Under the pieces are notes generated by a model. The model searched no databases. It saw only the letters and a program-made list of their open reading frames with translations, and was not told where the DNA came from. From CAYJPV01 sp964372095 (lineage in GTDB: Bacteria; Acidobacteriota; Vicinamibacteria; Vicinamibacterales; JAKQTR01), in assembly GCA_964372095.1 (NCBI GenBank), contig CAYJPV010000015.1, positions 1 through 64,000 of the forward strand: a DNA stretch of 64,000 nt, written 5' to 3'. The translations under genes and the position numbers were made by a program. Every line of letters begins with the position of its first letter. Positions within the stretch are counted from its first letter, which is position 1. Shown here piece after piece: positions 8,370-16,430 of this stretch.

Positions 8370-9634
8370 TCCGCCACCTGCTCCGCCTCGTCTGGAACCG
8401 CAAGCGGTCGAACCTGCTGGTGGCCATCGAGATCCTGCTCTCGTTCATCGTGCTCACGGCGGTCATGACCCTTGTGGTGTTCTATGTGACCAACTACCAG
8501 AAGCCTCTCGGGTTTGACGTCGAAGGAATCTGGACCGTCACGATCGAGATGAACGAAATGGGGCGTTCGTCCGTGGTTGAGCAGACCACCGGAGAAGAGG
8601 GACCGCAGGCGCCCGATGCCCGGACAGTGGCTCGGCAGGAGCGCCTCGCCCGGATTGCGCAGCTGATGCTGACGATCCGGGACATGCCTGACGTCGAGGC
8701 CGTGGCAGGCGCGGCCATCGTGCCCTACAGCGGGAATACCTGGTCGTCCGCCATCGAGGTGGGCGGACGCGAGTACCGCTACGGCGGGAACGCGGCCACG
8801 GATGACTTCGCACGGGCCATGGGTCTGCAGGTCACGCGCGGCCGCTGGTTCTCCAAGGAAGACGACGGCGCCGGCTGGCAGCCCGTCGTTGTCAACGAAC
8901 GCCTGGCGCGGGAGATGTTTCCGGACAAGGACCCCGTCGGTCAGTTCGTATCAGAGCAGTTGCCCGCCGGCGCCCCTTCGTCCCGCATGCGTATCGTGGG
9001 CGTCATCGCGGACTTCCGCAAAGATGGGGAATACGCCGCGCCTGAGAACTTCATGTTCAACCGGGTGCGACTGGACGATGGGACGGATGAGCGGGAGTCG
9101 GTGCGTGAGATTGTGATCCGCGTCCGGCCCGGCACAACGGCGGCGTTCGAAGAACAAGCCGTGGCCCGCCTCCGCGCCGCCGCGCCGGACTGGACGTTTC
9201 AGGCTGAGCCGCTCCCGAAGTCGCGCGAGACCGCGTTGCGATTCTGGCTGGCTCCTGTGTCGGCCGCAGGCGTGGTCTCGGTCTTCCTGCTGCTGATGGT
9301 GGCCATGGGCCTGACGGGTGTCCTCTGGCTGCACGTCACTCAGCGCACGCGAGAGATCGGCCTGCGCCGCGCGAAAGGCGCCACGATCCTCGACATTCAG
9401 GCTCAACTCGTCGGCGAAGTGGTCCTCCTGACCACCCTTGCCGTTCTCGTTGGCATCGCCATCGTGATTCAGTTCCCGATCCTGCGGATCTTCGATTTCG
9501 TCAGCCCGTTCGTCTACGTGGTGAGCATTTCGATGTCGCTCGTGTTGATCTACCTGCTGACCATGGCCTGTGCCTGGGCGCCAGGCCGGCTCGCCAGTTC
9601 CGTCGAGCCCGCGGAGGCGCTGCGTTACGAGTAG
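8366..9634 (+). CDS. ABC transporter permease, MacB/FtsX type (2)
   Basis: This 422-residue permease has the same design as its neighbour: an N-terminal membrane segment, a periplasmic MacB-PCD domain, and three C-terminal segments with the motif TREIGLRRAKGATILDI. The start is ATG at 8366, with AAAGGAG at 8352-8358, inside the stop of the preceding gene. The open frame extends upstream, but only as an alternative frame of permease 1. Two different permeases with one ATPase suggest a heterodimeric MacB-like exporter. The substrate is unknown. Confidence 0.9.
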   Translation: MIRHLLRLVWNRKRSNLLVAIEILLSFIVLTAVMTLVVFYVTNYQKPLGFDVEGIWTVTIEMNEMGRSSVVEQTTGEEGPQAPDARTVARQERLARIAQLMLTIRDMPDVEAVAGAAIVPYSGNTWSSAIEVGGREYRYGGNAATDDFARAMGLQVTRGRWFSKEDDGAGWQPVVVNERLAREMFPDKDPVGQFVSEQLPAGAPSSRMRIVGVIADFRKDGEYAAPENFMFNRVRLDDGTDERESVREIVIRVRPGTTAAFEEQAVARLRAAAPDWTFQAEPLPKSRETALRFWLAPVSAAGVVSVFLLLMVAMGLTGVLWLHVTQRTREIGLRRAKGATILDIQAQLVGEVVLLTTLAVLVGIAIVIQFPILRIFDFVSPFVYVVSISMSLVLIYLLTMACAWAPGRLASSVEPAEALRYE

Positions 9635-9640
9635 GAACAA

Positions 9641-9700
9641 GGAACAAGGGGCAAGGGGCAGGAAACTGGGGGGTGTCCCTTGTCCCTTGCCCCTTGTCCC
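9641..9700. repeat. Stuttered inverted repeat before the response regulator gene
   Basis: GGAACAAGGGGCAAGGGG (9641-9658) pairs with TCCCTTGCCCCTTGTCCC (9683-9700), with only terminal mismatches. Both arms consist of short internal repeats. The element fills the gap between the second permease and the response regulator and would form a strong hairpin, possibly attenuating read-through. Its presence argues against the longer reading of the regulator from 9673, which would translate the right arm. Confidence 0.75.
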
Positions 9701-9723
9701 TCGCCCCAGTACCCTGTGGCCCA

Positions 9724-11097
9724 GTGATCCTGATCGTCGACGATGACCCGTCCGTGACCGCCTCCCTGGCGCTGCTGCTGCGTCAGCAGGGGTATGCCGC
9801 CGAGACCGCGGCAACACCTGGCGACGCCCTGGTGGCCGCCGCGAAGCCGGAGTGCGCGCTTGTGATCCAGGACATGAACTTCTCGCGCCAGACCACGGGC
9901 GAGGAGGGGGTGCAGTTGCTAGCGCGGCTGAAGACCGCGCGGCCCGACGTTCCGGTGATCCTGCTGACCGCGTGGGGATCGATCTCGCTGGCCGTGGCGG
10001 GGATGAAAGCCGGCGCGGCCGACTTCGTGACGAAGCCGTGGACGAACCAGCAGTTGTTGCAGAGCGTCCGTACGGCTCTCGGTTTGGCGGGGACGCGCGC
10101 AAGCGGCGAGGACGATGCGGCGTTGTCGCGCGAAGAACTGGACTCGCGTTACGACTTCGACGACGTGATCGGCGGCAACGCGCGCCTGCTCCGGATCCTG
10201 CAGATTGTGGGGCGGGTGGCCGGCACCGACGCGCCGGTGCTGGTGACAGGTGAGAGCGGGACCGGCAAGGAACTGGTGGCCGAAGCCATTCACCGTAACA
10301 GCCGGCGGCGACAGGGCCCGTTCGTGAAGGTGAACCTCGGAGGGCTCTCGTCGACGTTGTTCGAGAGCGAGATGTTTGGTCACGCAGGAGGGGCGTTCCC
10401 GGGCGCGCCGGTGGACCGGAAGGGGCGCTTCGAGATCGCGCACGGCGGCACGATCTTCCTCGACGAGGTGGGCGAACTCGACGGCGGTTCCCAGGTGAAG
10501 TTGCTGCGCGTGCTGCAGGACCGGACGTACGAGGTGCCCGGCGCACAGGAGACGAAGACGGCTGACGTGCGGGTCATTTCAGCGACGAAGCGCAGCCTGT
10601 CCGAGATGGTGACCCACGGCACGTTCCGCGAAGACCTGCTGTATCGCCTCAACCTTATTGCCGTGCACCTGCCGCCGCTGCGCGAGCGCGCGGACGACAT
10701 TTCGGTGCTGGCAACACGTTTCGTCGGGGCCGCGGCGCACCGCTACGGGCGCGACAGCCTGGGCATCGCTCCGTCGGCGCTCGCCTGGCTTGCCCGGCAA
10801 GCCTGGCCCGGCAATGTCCGGCAGCTGCACCAGTGGATCGAGCGGGCCGTGCTCGTCGGCCGGCACGACATCCTCCAGATCTCCGACTTCGAAGCAATTG
10901 CCGAGATGGAGCCGCACGACACGACGCGCGAGATGCTGCCCGCCGTCGGCGCCATGAAGATGGAGGACATCGAGAAGGGCATGATCGTGAAGTCGATGAA
11001 GCACCACGGCGGGAATATCACGCGCGTGGCCGAATCCCTGGGGCTCAGCCGGGCCGCGCTCTATCGCCGGCTCGACAAGTACGGGATTCCCGCGTGA
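9724..11097 (+). CDS. NtrC-family response regulator with altered GAFTGA loop
   Basis: The 457-residue protein has a receiver domain (acidic cluster VDDDP near residue 6, phospho-acceptor Asp50, TAWGS, KPW), then an AAA+ domain with Walker A TGESGTGKE and Walker B GGTIFLDEVGEL, and a C-terminal Fis-type helix-turn-helix (VAESLGLSRAALYRRL). The loop that contacts sigma-54 reads GAFPGA (residues 223-228) instead of GAFTGA. GTG at 9724 starts directly at the receiver domain; the GTG at 9673 lies in a repeat. The histidine kinase gene overlaps it by 4 nt, so the two are probably partners. It likely controls the adjacent exporter. Confidence 0.9.
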   Translation: MILIVDDDPSVTASLALLLRQQGYAAETAATPGDALVAAAKPECALVIQDMNFSRQTTGEEGVQLLARLKTARPDVPVILLTAWGSISLAVAGMKAGAADFVTKPWTNQQLLQSVRTALGLAGTRASGEDDAALSREELDSRYDFDDVIGGNARLLRILQIVGRVAGTDAPVLVTGESGTGKELVAEAIHRNSRRRQGPFVKVNLGGLSSTLFESEMFGHAGGAFPGAPVDRKGRFEIAHGGTIFLDEVGELDGGSQVKLLRVLQDRTYEVPGAQETKTADVRVISATKRSLSEMVTHGTFREDLLYRLNLIAVHLPPLRERADDISVLATRFVGAAAHRYGRDSLGIAPSALAWLARQAWPGNVRQLHQWIERAVLVGRHDILQISDFEAIAEMEPHDTTREMLPAVGAMKMEDIEKGMIVKSMKHHGGNITRVAESLGLSRAALYRRLDKYGIPA

Positions 11098-12482
11098 ACC
11101 TGCGCCGCCGCTTCATCGTCTATCTGGCCTTCATGCACGCCATGCTGGCGGGGCTGGCGTGGTGGCTGCTGCAGCAGAACATCCTCTGGCTGATCGTTAT
11201 TGAAGTCGCCTTCGCCGTGTCCCTCGCTGTCGGCATCACCATCGTGTCGCGCCTGTCGCGGACCCTGGTGACCGTGCGCCAGAGCGCGCAAATGCTGCGC
11301 GAAGGCGAGTTCACCACGCGGTTCCTCGAAGTCGGCCATCCGGACGTGGACACGATGATCCGCGTCTACAACGGAATGGTGGACGGCTTGCGCGAGGAGC
11401 GGGTGCGCCTGCAGGAACAGCAGTATTTTCTGGGTCAGCTGCTGGCCGCCTCACCTGGCGGCGTCGTGATTCTGGATCACGACGGGCGCGTGGCCTCGCT
11501 CAACCCGACGGCGGAACGCCTGCTTGGCGTGACCGCCGATTCCCTCGCCTCCGCCTCCGTACGTAGCCCCGGGGCTCCAGCCTCCGCGCAGCGCGCTTCG
11601 GCGAGGCCGGGGTTCCCCTTCCTCGCCGATCTCGCCTCCCCTCTCGCCGGTCCTCTCGCACAACTCGAGCCGGGCGACACCCGTGTGGTGGCGCTGTCAA
11701 ACGGCCGCCGGCTGCACGCGCAGTGTGCGACGTTCATCGAACGCGGCCACCCGCGGCGGTTCTACCTCGTCGAAGAACTGACCGAAGAGTTGAGGCAGAC
11801 CGAGAAGGCGGCGTACGAGAAGCTCATCCGGATGATGTCGCATGAGGTGAACAACTCCGTGGGCGCCACGCGGTCGCTGCTGCAGTCGTCGCTCGCGTTC
11901 GGGACGCACCTGCCCGACGGGCCGCGGGCGGAACTCGAACAGGCGCTGGGCATTGCCACCGCGCGGCTGGAGCGGCTCAATACGTTCATGCGGGGCTTCG
12001 CGGACGTCGTGCGGATGCCTGCCCCGGCAAAGCGGCCGTGCGAGGTCGATCGGCTCGTCGAAGACTGTGTCCGTCTGGTGCAGGCCCACACCGATCCCGC
12101 GCGCGTCACCTGGGCCCTGGATCGGCAGGCCACGATCGGTCGCGTCGACTGTGACGAGGCGCAGGTGGAGCAGGCGATCATCAACATCCTGAAGAACGCC
12201 ACCGAGGCCGTTCCGCCCCAGGGGGGCACCATCACCGTGCGCACGGGGCGCACGGACGCCGGCCCGTTCGTCGAGATCGAAGATTCCGGCGCGGGCATCT
12301 CTGACGATGTGCGGGAGCACCTGTTCACGCCGTTTTTCACGACCAAGCAGAACGGGCAAGGCCTCGGGCTGACTGTCGTCCAGGAGATCCTGCGCCGGCA
12401 CGGTTTCGGTTACACCCTGGATGGCCCGCCCGGCGGCCCCACCCGGTTCCGGGTCACGTTCCCCCTGGGGGTCAGACCTTGA
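11094..12482 (+). CDS. NtrY-like sensor histidine kinase
   Basis: The 462-residue kinase has two N-terminal membrane segments (about 9-25 and 32-51) with almost no periplasmic loop, a HAMP-like region, a PAS domain (about 112-230), the H-box MMSHEVNNSVG with phospho-acceptor His250, and a GHKL ATPase domain with N-box IINILKNATEA and GQGLGLTVVQ. With so small an external loop it probably senses inside the membrane or cytoplasm. GTG at 11094 overlaps the regulator stop (GTGA). Two oddities are a low-complexity Ala/Ser/Pro insert inside the PAS domain (about 151-185) and a stop codon that lies inside an intergenic palindrome. Confidence 0.9.
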   Translation: MNLRRRFIVYLAFMHAMLAGLAWWLLQQNILWLIVIEVAFAVSLAVGITIVSRLSRTLVTVRQSAQMLREGEFTTRFLEVGHPDVDTMIRVYNGMVDGLREERVRLQEQQYFLGQLLAASPGGVVILDHDGRVASLNPTAERLLGVTADSLASASVRSPGAPASAQRASARPGFPFLADLASPLAGPLAQLEPGDTRVVALSNGRRLHAQCATFIERGHPRRFYLVEELTEELRQTEKAAYEKLIRMMSHEVNNSVGATRSLLQSSLAFGTHLPDGPRAELEQALGIATARLERLNTFMRGFADVVRMPAPAKRPCEVDRLVEDCVRLVQAHTDPARVTWALDRQATIGRVDCDEAQVEQAIINILKNATEAVPPQGGTITVRTGRTDAGPFVEIEDSGAGISDDVREHLFTPFFTTKQNGQGLGLTVVQEILRRHGFGYTLDGPPGGPTRFRVTFPLGVRP

Positions 12483-12537
12483 ATTGCCAGTTGTCTCGCG
12501 CATATGAAATTGACAACTGGCAATTCAAGGTCTGACC
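12467..12537. repeat. Long palindrome overlapping the kinase 3' end
   Basis: Two arms of 26 nt (12470-12495 and 12512-12537) are perfectly complementary around a 16-nt loop. The left arm begins GGTCAGACCTTGAATTGCCA. The TGA within it (12480-12482) is the stop codon of the histidine kinase, so the last residues (VRP) are encoded by the repeat. The right arm runs directly into the N gap. The look is that of a mobile REP/BIME-type element. Confidence 0.9.
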
Positions 12538-12547
12538 NNNNNNNNNN
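12538..12547. other. Assembly gap (10 N)
   Basis: Ten undetermined bases abut the right arm of a palindrome whose sequence is repeated about 95 bp further on. A scaffold join at a repeat is likely, so the true distance and the number of repeat copies here are unknown. The 129 bases from here to the next gene are AT-richer and show no clear promoter. Confidence 0.95.
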
Positions 12548-12631
12548 GCCATCCCTCTAATGCCCTGTGCCCCCCCCAATAACAAATCCCAACCTGCAAA
12601 TAAATGGCCGCACCCCCAAACATGTGCAACC

Positions 12632-12660
12632 GACAACTGGCAATTCAAGGTCTGACCCCC
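12632..12660. repeat. Second right-arm copy of the palindrome
   Basis: These 29 bases are the exact reverse complement of 12467-12495 and repeat the right arm at 12512-12537. They end 16 bp before the start of the oxidoreductase gene. They could be a genuine extra copy or a duplicate created where two contigs were joined. Confidence 0.85.
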
Positions 12661-12676
12661 CATAATTATTGGCTCC

Positions 12677-13660
12677 ATGCGTGCGATCAACATCACCCGC
12701 CACGGCCCGCCCGACGTCATGGAGGAGATCCAGCGTGACGCCCTCGAACCGGGCCCGGGCGAACTCCGGATCCGGGTCAAGGCCGCGGGCGTGAATTTCG
12801 GTGACCTGCTTGCGCGGCTCGGCACCCATCCCGGCGCGCCGGCGCCGCCGTTCGTGCCTGGCTGTGAAGTGTCAGGCTACATCGACGCCATCGGGCCGGG
12901 GCCGACCCGCCACGAACTGGGCCGCCACGTCGTGGCCCTGACACGTTCCGGCGGCTACGCCGACGCCGTCATCGTGCCCGGCGACTTCGCGTTCAACGCT
13001 CCTCCCGTCCTCAGCCACAACGAAGCGGCAGCGGTATCGATGAACTACCTGACGGCGTTGGTGGCGTTGTACCGGATGGCCAACGTGAAAGCCGGCGAGA
13101 CGGTGCTCGTGCACAACGCCGGCGGCGGCGTGGGTGTGGCGGCGATGCAGCTGGCGCGACTGCGCCGCGCCATCGTGATTGGCACGGCGTCAGCAGCCAA
13201 ACACAACGCGCTGCGCAGCCTGGACATCGATCACGTGATCGACGGCCGGGCGGCCGACGTGCAGGGCGCGGTGATGCACCTGACTCGCGGGCGGGGCGTG
13301 GATGTGGTGCTCGACCCGGGCGATGGGGAGAGTGTCGTGCGCAGCTACGGGATGCTGGCACCGCTCGGGCGGCTGGTCGCGTATGGCGTGCGGGATGCGG
13401 CGGGAGGTGGTCCGGGCGGAGTCATCCGCGGGCTGGCGTCGTCATCGGTGCTGAACCGCGGCGTCTTCGGTCTCGACTTCGGGCACCTGTGGACCGAGCG
13501 GCGGTTCCTGCACGCGTCGATGGAGGCGCTGCTGACCGACTTCGCCGCAGGCCGGCTGAAACCCGTGGTCGCCAAGGCGTTTCCACTGGCGCGCGCCGCC
13601 GACGCGCACCGCTTCATCGAAGACCGCGCGAACGTCGGCAAGGTGGTCCTGACCTGCTGA
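12677..13660 (+). CDS. Zinc-independent medium-chain oxidoreductase (quinone reductase/VAT-1-like)
   Basis: The 327-residue protein has an N-terminal GroES-like domain (GVNFGDLLARLG, then FVPGCEVSG) and a Rossmann domain with the nucleotide-binding loop NAGGGVGVAAMQLA. It lacks the cysteine cluster that binds structural zinc in alcohol dehydrogenases. This places it with NADPH:quinone reductases and VAT-1-like enzymes, which reduce quinones or enones. The substrate is unknown. No good ribosome binding site precedes the ATG. It converges on the polysaccharide locus with a single base between the two stop codons. Confidence 0.85.
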   Translation: MRAINITRHGPPDVMEEIQRDALEPGPGELRIRVKAAGVNFGDLLARLGTHPGAPAPPFVPGCEVSGYIDAIGPGPTRHELGRHVVALTRSGGYADAVIVPGDFAFNAPPVLSHNEAAAVSMNYLTALVALYRMANVKAGETVLVHNAGGGVGVAAMQLARLRRAIVIGTASAAKHNALRSLDIDHVIDGRAADVQGAVMHLTRGRGVDVVLDPGDGESVVRSYGMLAPLGRLVAYGVRDAAGGGPGGVIRGLASSSVLNRGVFGLDFGHLWTERRFLHASMEALLTDFAAGRLKPVVAKAFPLARAADAHRFIEDRANVGKVVLTC

Positions 13661-13661
13661 C

Positions 13662-15923
13662 CTAGCGGTTCTGGCCCAGCAGCACGCGGACGCCGGTATA
13701 GCCGGGTCCGGACCGTCCCCGGGGCGGCACGTCCGCCGCGCAGCCTGGTGTCGTCACGAGTTCGAGACGCCAGAAGTCAGGATCCCGATCCACGGGTGGC
13801 AACATGATGGCCTGCGGGACGGACGGCGCGTCGAACCTGAGGGTCCCCTGCTGCGCCGGCACGACGTGCGACCGTCCGTAGATCCTCACCTCGAGCGTAT
13901 AGTCCACGCGAGCCGGTTGCTGGCTGCTCGTACACGGCTGCTCCACGTACAGCCACACTTGGTTCCTGCCGCCCGGTTTCAGGGGCGTCGCGAAGTCGAT
14001 CGTGCAGCGGCCCAGGCACCACTTCTCGGGCGTTCCCGTCGCGGACACTTCCCACTGCGACGTGCTCTCCTCGCCGAGCACCAGGAAGTCGGTCTGCAGC
14101 GGCGGCAGGAACACGGCAAACCCGTTCAATCTCGACAACGAATAGTCCCAGGTCGGCGTCCTGTACCGGTATTGCCGGGGCCGCCACGCTGTCCCGTTGG
14201 ACAACGTGATGCCGGTGGCCGTGATGGCCAGCGGCCGGCGTTCGCGCGGGCCGGGCTCGATCTTCGGCTGCGGCGGGCCCAGCAGCGCAACCGGGAAGAC
14301 CGAATAGGCGCGGGCGAACGAATCAGGCGCGGCCGCGATGACGCCACTGGGCCTGAACCAGCGCGTGAACCGGAATCCTGGCACGTCCACCGGCACGTAG
14401 GTATAGCCGCCCCACGAGATTGACGTGGCATACGCCGCCGACCCCGCAAGCGCCAGGAGCCCCAGACACGCCACGACAGCCGGAACCAGCCGCCTGCGTC
14501 CGATCGCGGGCACAGGCTCGGCACTGTCCTGACGCACGGCCCGGCTCGCGCCCCACAGGCACCCCCCCACAGACGCGAACAGGTAATAGGTGGCCGGCAC
14601 GTAGTCCACCTCCTGGACGACCGACGCCAGGAGGAATGCCGGGACGATGGCCAGCACAGCGGCTTCGATCTCGGGCAGCCGGTTCGTCTTGATCAGCACG
14701 GCCCGATACAACAGCCACGCGATCACCGCGCCGGCGATCACCGCGTGTACGAGGCCCAGTTCGAAGAACATCTGGACCCACAGGTTGTGGGCCGTATCCC
14801 GCGTCGCCCAGGGGTCCGGGCACTTGTCGCTCACGATCCTGAGCCAGCTGGCGTACCCGTTGCCGCTCCACAAGACGGGCAGCGTGTTGTCCCAGGCGCA
14901 CTGCCGCTGAAACGCCCGCGTCGGATCGGTCAGCGTGAGGGCCTTGGTCCCCAGCCCCGCAAACACGGAAAACTGGGCCAGCCACTTCATGACGTCGCCG
15001 ATGTAGCGTGCACCAACGAGCACCGCGACAAGGGCGCCCGCACCCATTCCGCCCCACAGTGCCGTGCGGCGCCGCCAGGATGCCGCAATCGCCGGCACGC
15101 GCCACACCGCCAGGTACACGGCCGCGCAGGTGGCCAGCAGCACGATCAGCAGGTAGGCCCCTCGTTGCCCCGAATCGACCACGGCGGCCAGGATCACCGC
15201 CAGCGCGGCAGCGCCGTAGAGCACGCGGTTCCAGGCGCGGCTCGCAAGCAACCCGACCGCCAGAGCGCCCGGCGCCGCCAGCAGCGGCCAGAGCCAGCCC
15301 GGATTCGACACGATGCCGCTGCCGCGGGACGTCGCCGAGAACTTGTTGAAGACGAAATTCCACCCGGCCAGGCTCTGCTGGGCCGGGTCCAGTTTCGGCG
15401 CGAGGGCCGCAACGGCAAACAGCACCGGCGTCACCAGAAACACCGGCGCCAGTTCGGCGACTCGCCCTCCGGACAGCCGCGCAAGTCCCGCCGCCGCCCA
15501 GAAGATCGCCAGCGCCGTCGTGTGCATGAGCAACTGGCGCAGGCCGTAGTTGGCCCAGTATGGCAGCTGCAAGAGGCACTCAACGCTGGCCACTCCGGGC
15601 ATGGCGAAGCAGCCCAGTGCCTGCGCGTTGACGGGGTCTCTCAACGCGGCAACGTATCGGACGGCCAGCGCCGCCAGCAGCACCACCAGGACGACCGCCA
15701 CCCGCCCATCGTCAGGCTCCCAGACGTGCCGGTACCGGAAGGCCGCAGCAAGGCACCCCAGGGCCACTCCAATCAGGAGCAGCTCCACGATACCGGGGAA
15801 GTTGTAGTCGGCGTTCGTCGTCAGAAACGCCGTTGTCCCGAGCGCGGCCTGCAGGGCGAGGCCGCACACGAGCACGACAGCAAAGACGGTCCGGGACCCG
15901 TCGGGTTTCTGCACGTGATCCAT
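13662..15923 (-). CDS. O-antigen ligase/polymerase-like membrane protein with C-terminal extension
   Basis: The 753-residue protein has about ten to twelve membrane segments in its first 490 residues. The large loop holds an Arg in SGQRGAYL (Arg254) and a His in TAHNLWVQMFFELGL (His379), the arrangement of the Wzy/WaaL O-antigen ligase superfamily. A soluble region of about 240 residues follows, unlike most members. Ligases of this type transfer a finished glycan from undecaprenyl diphosphate to a lipid or protein acceptor. Its start overlaps the stop of the preceding gene (TAATG), so the two are coupled. It is the last gene of the minus-strand locus. Confidence 0.72.
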   Translation of the reverse strand: MDHVQKPDGSRTVFAVVLVCGLALQAALGTTAFLTTNADYNFPGIVELLLIGVALGCLAAAFRYRHVWEPDDGRVAVVLVVLLAALAVRYVAALRDPVNAQALGCFAMPGVASVECLLQLPYWANYGLRQLLMHTTALAIFWAAAGLARLSGGRVAELAPVFLVTPVLFAVAALAPKLDPAQQSLAGWNFVFNKFSATSRGSGIVSNPGWLWPLLAAPGALAVGLLASRAWNRVLYGAAALAVILAAVVDSGQRGAYLLIVLLATCAAVYLAVWRVPAIAASWRRRTALWGGMGAGALVAVLVGARYIGDVMKWLAQFSVFAGLGTKALTLTDPTRAFQRQCAWDNTLPVLWSGNGYASWLRIVSDKCPDPWATRDTAHNLWVQMFFELGLVHAVIAGAVIAWLLYRAVLIKTNRLPEIEAAVLAIVPAFLLASVVQEVDYVPATYYLFASVGGCLWGASRAVRQDSAEPVPAIGRRRLVPAVVACLGLLALAGSAAYATSISWGGYTYVPVDVPGFRFTRWFRPSGVIAAAPDSFARAYSVFPVALLGPPQPKIEPGPRERRPLAITATGITLSNGTAWRPRQYRYRTPTWDYSLSRLNGFAVFLPPLQTDFLVLGEESTSQWEVSATGTPEKWCLGRCTIDFATPLKPGGRNQVWLYVEQPCTSSQQPARVDYTLEVRIYGRSHVVPAQQGTLRFDAPSVPQAIMLPPVDRDPDFWRLELVTTPGCAADVPPRGRSGPGYTGVRVLLGQNR

Positions 15924-16402
15924 TACCGCGCCGCGGCGCGTTTGCTCGTCACCACGATGTCGTCCCCGGCGGGCGTTGCCGGGTCGCGCAGCCCACGCAC
16001 GGCTGTTTCGAACGACGTCTCGACGATGCCGTTCGGGCCCGCCGAGAGGACCACCACGCCGTCTCCGGGCAACGCGGACACGATGACGACGTACTGGTTA
16101 CCCCACGGATCCGGAGACACCGTAACGGGCGTCGCGACCCGCCGCACGGGCCATTGGTCATGGTCCGCGTACTTGGGCTCCTCACCGGAACCCGCCAGCA
16201 CGCCGGGCGCGGACTGCGGCGACACGTGGCCGCGGGCCTGCTCCGTGCCGCGGCTTGCATCCACGGCCTCCGCGATTCGCTGCACGTCTTCGTGCGCGCG
16301 GGTGATGCGCGCGTGGTTCACGCGATGCGCCGCCACCGGCGGCAGCACGAAGGCGAGCAGCGCGATCACCACGAGGGCGGCGGCCAGTTGTCGTCCGTTC
16401 AC
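15923..16402 (-). CDS. Membrane-anchored GspG-like protein
   Basis: The 159-residue protein starts with one hydrophobic segment (residues 5-25). Its C-terminal part, with SPDPWGNQYVV, VVVLSAGPNGIVETSF and a terminal GDDIVV, resembles the C-terminal domain of type II secretion major pseudopilins (GspG). The prepilin cleavage motif (G-FTLxE) is missing, so it is probably a simple signal-anchored relative rather than a pilin. No other secretion genes are nearby. It lies between a GT2 and an O-antigen-ligase-like gene, which points to a role in glycan assembly or envelope anchoring that cannot be specified. Confidence 0.55.
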   Translation of the reverse strand: MNGRQLAAALVVIALLAFVLPPVAAHRVNHARITRAHEDVQRIAEAVDASRGTEQARGHVSPQSAPGVLAGSGEEPKYADHDQWPVRRVATPVTVSPDPWGNQYVVIVSALPGDGVVVLSAGPNGIVETSFETAVRGLRDPATPAGDDIVVTSKRAAAR

Positions 16403-16430
16403 CGGGTGCCCTTTCTCGGCTCTCTGCGCT

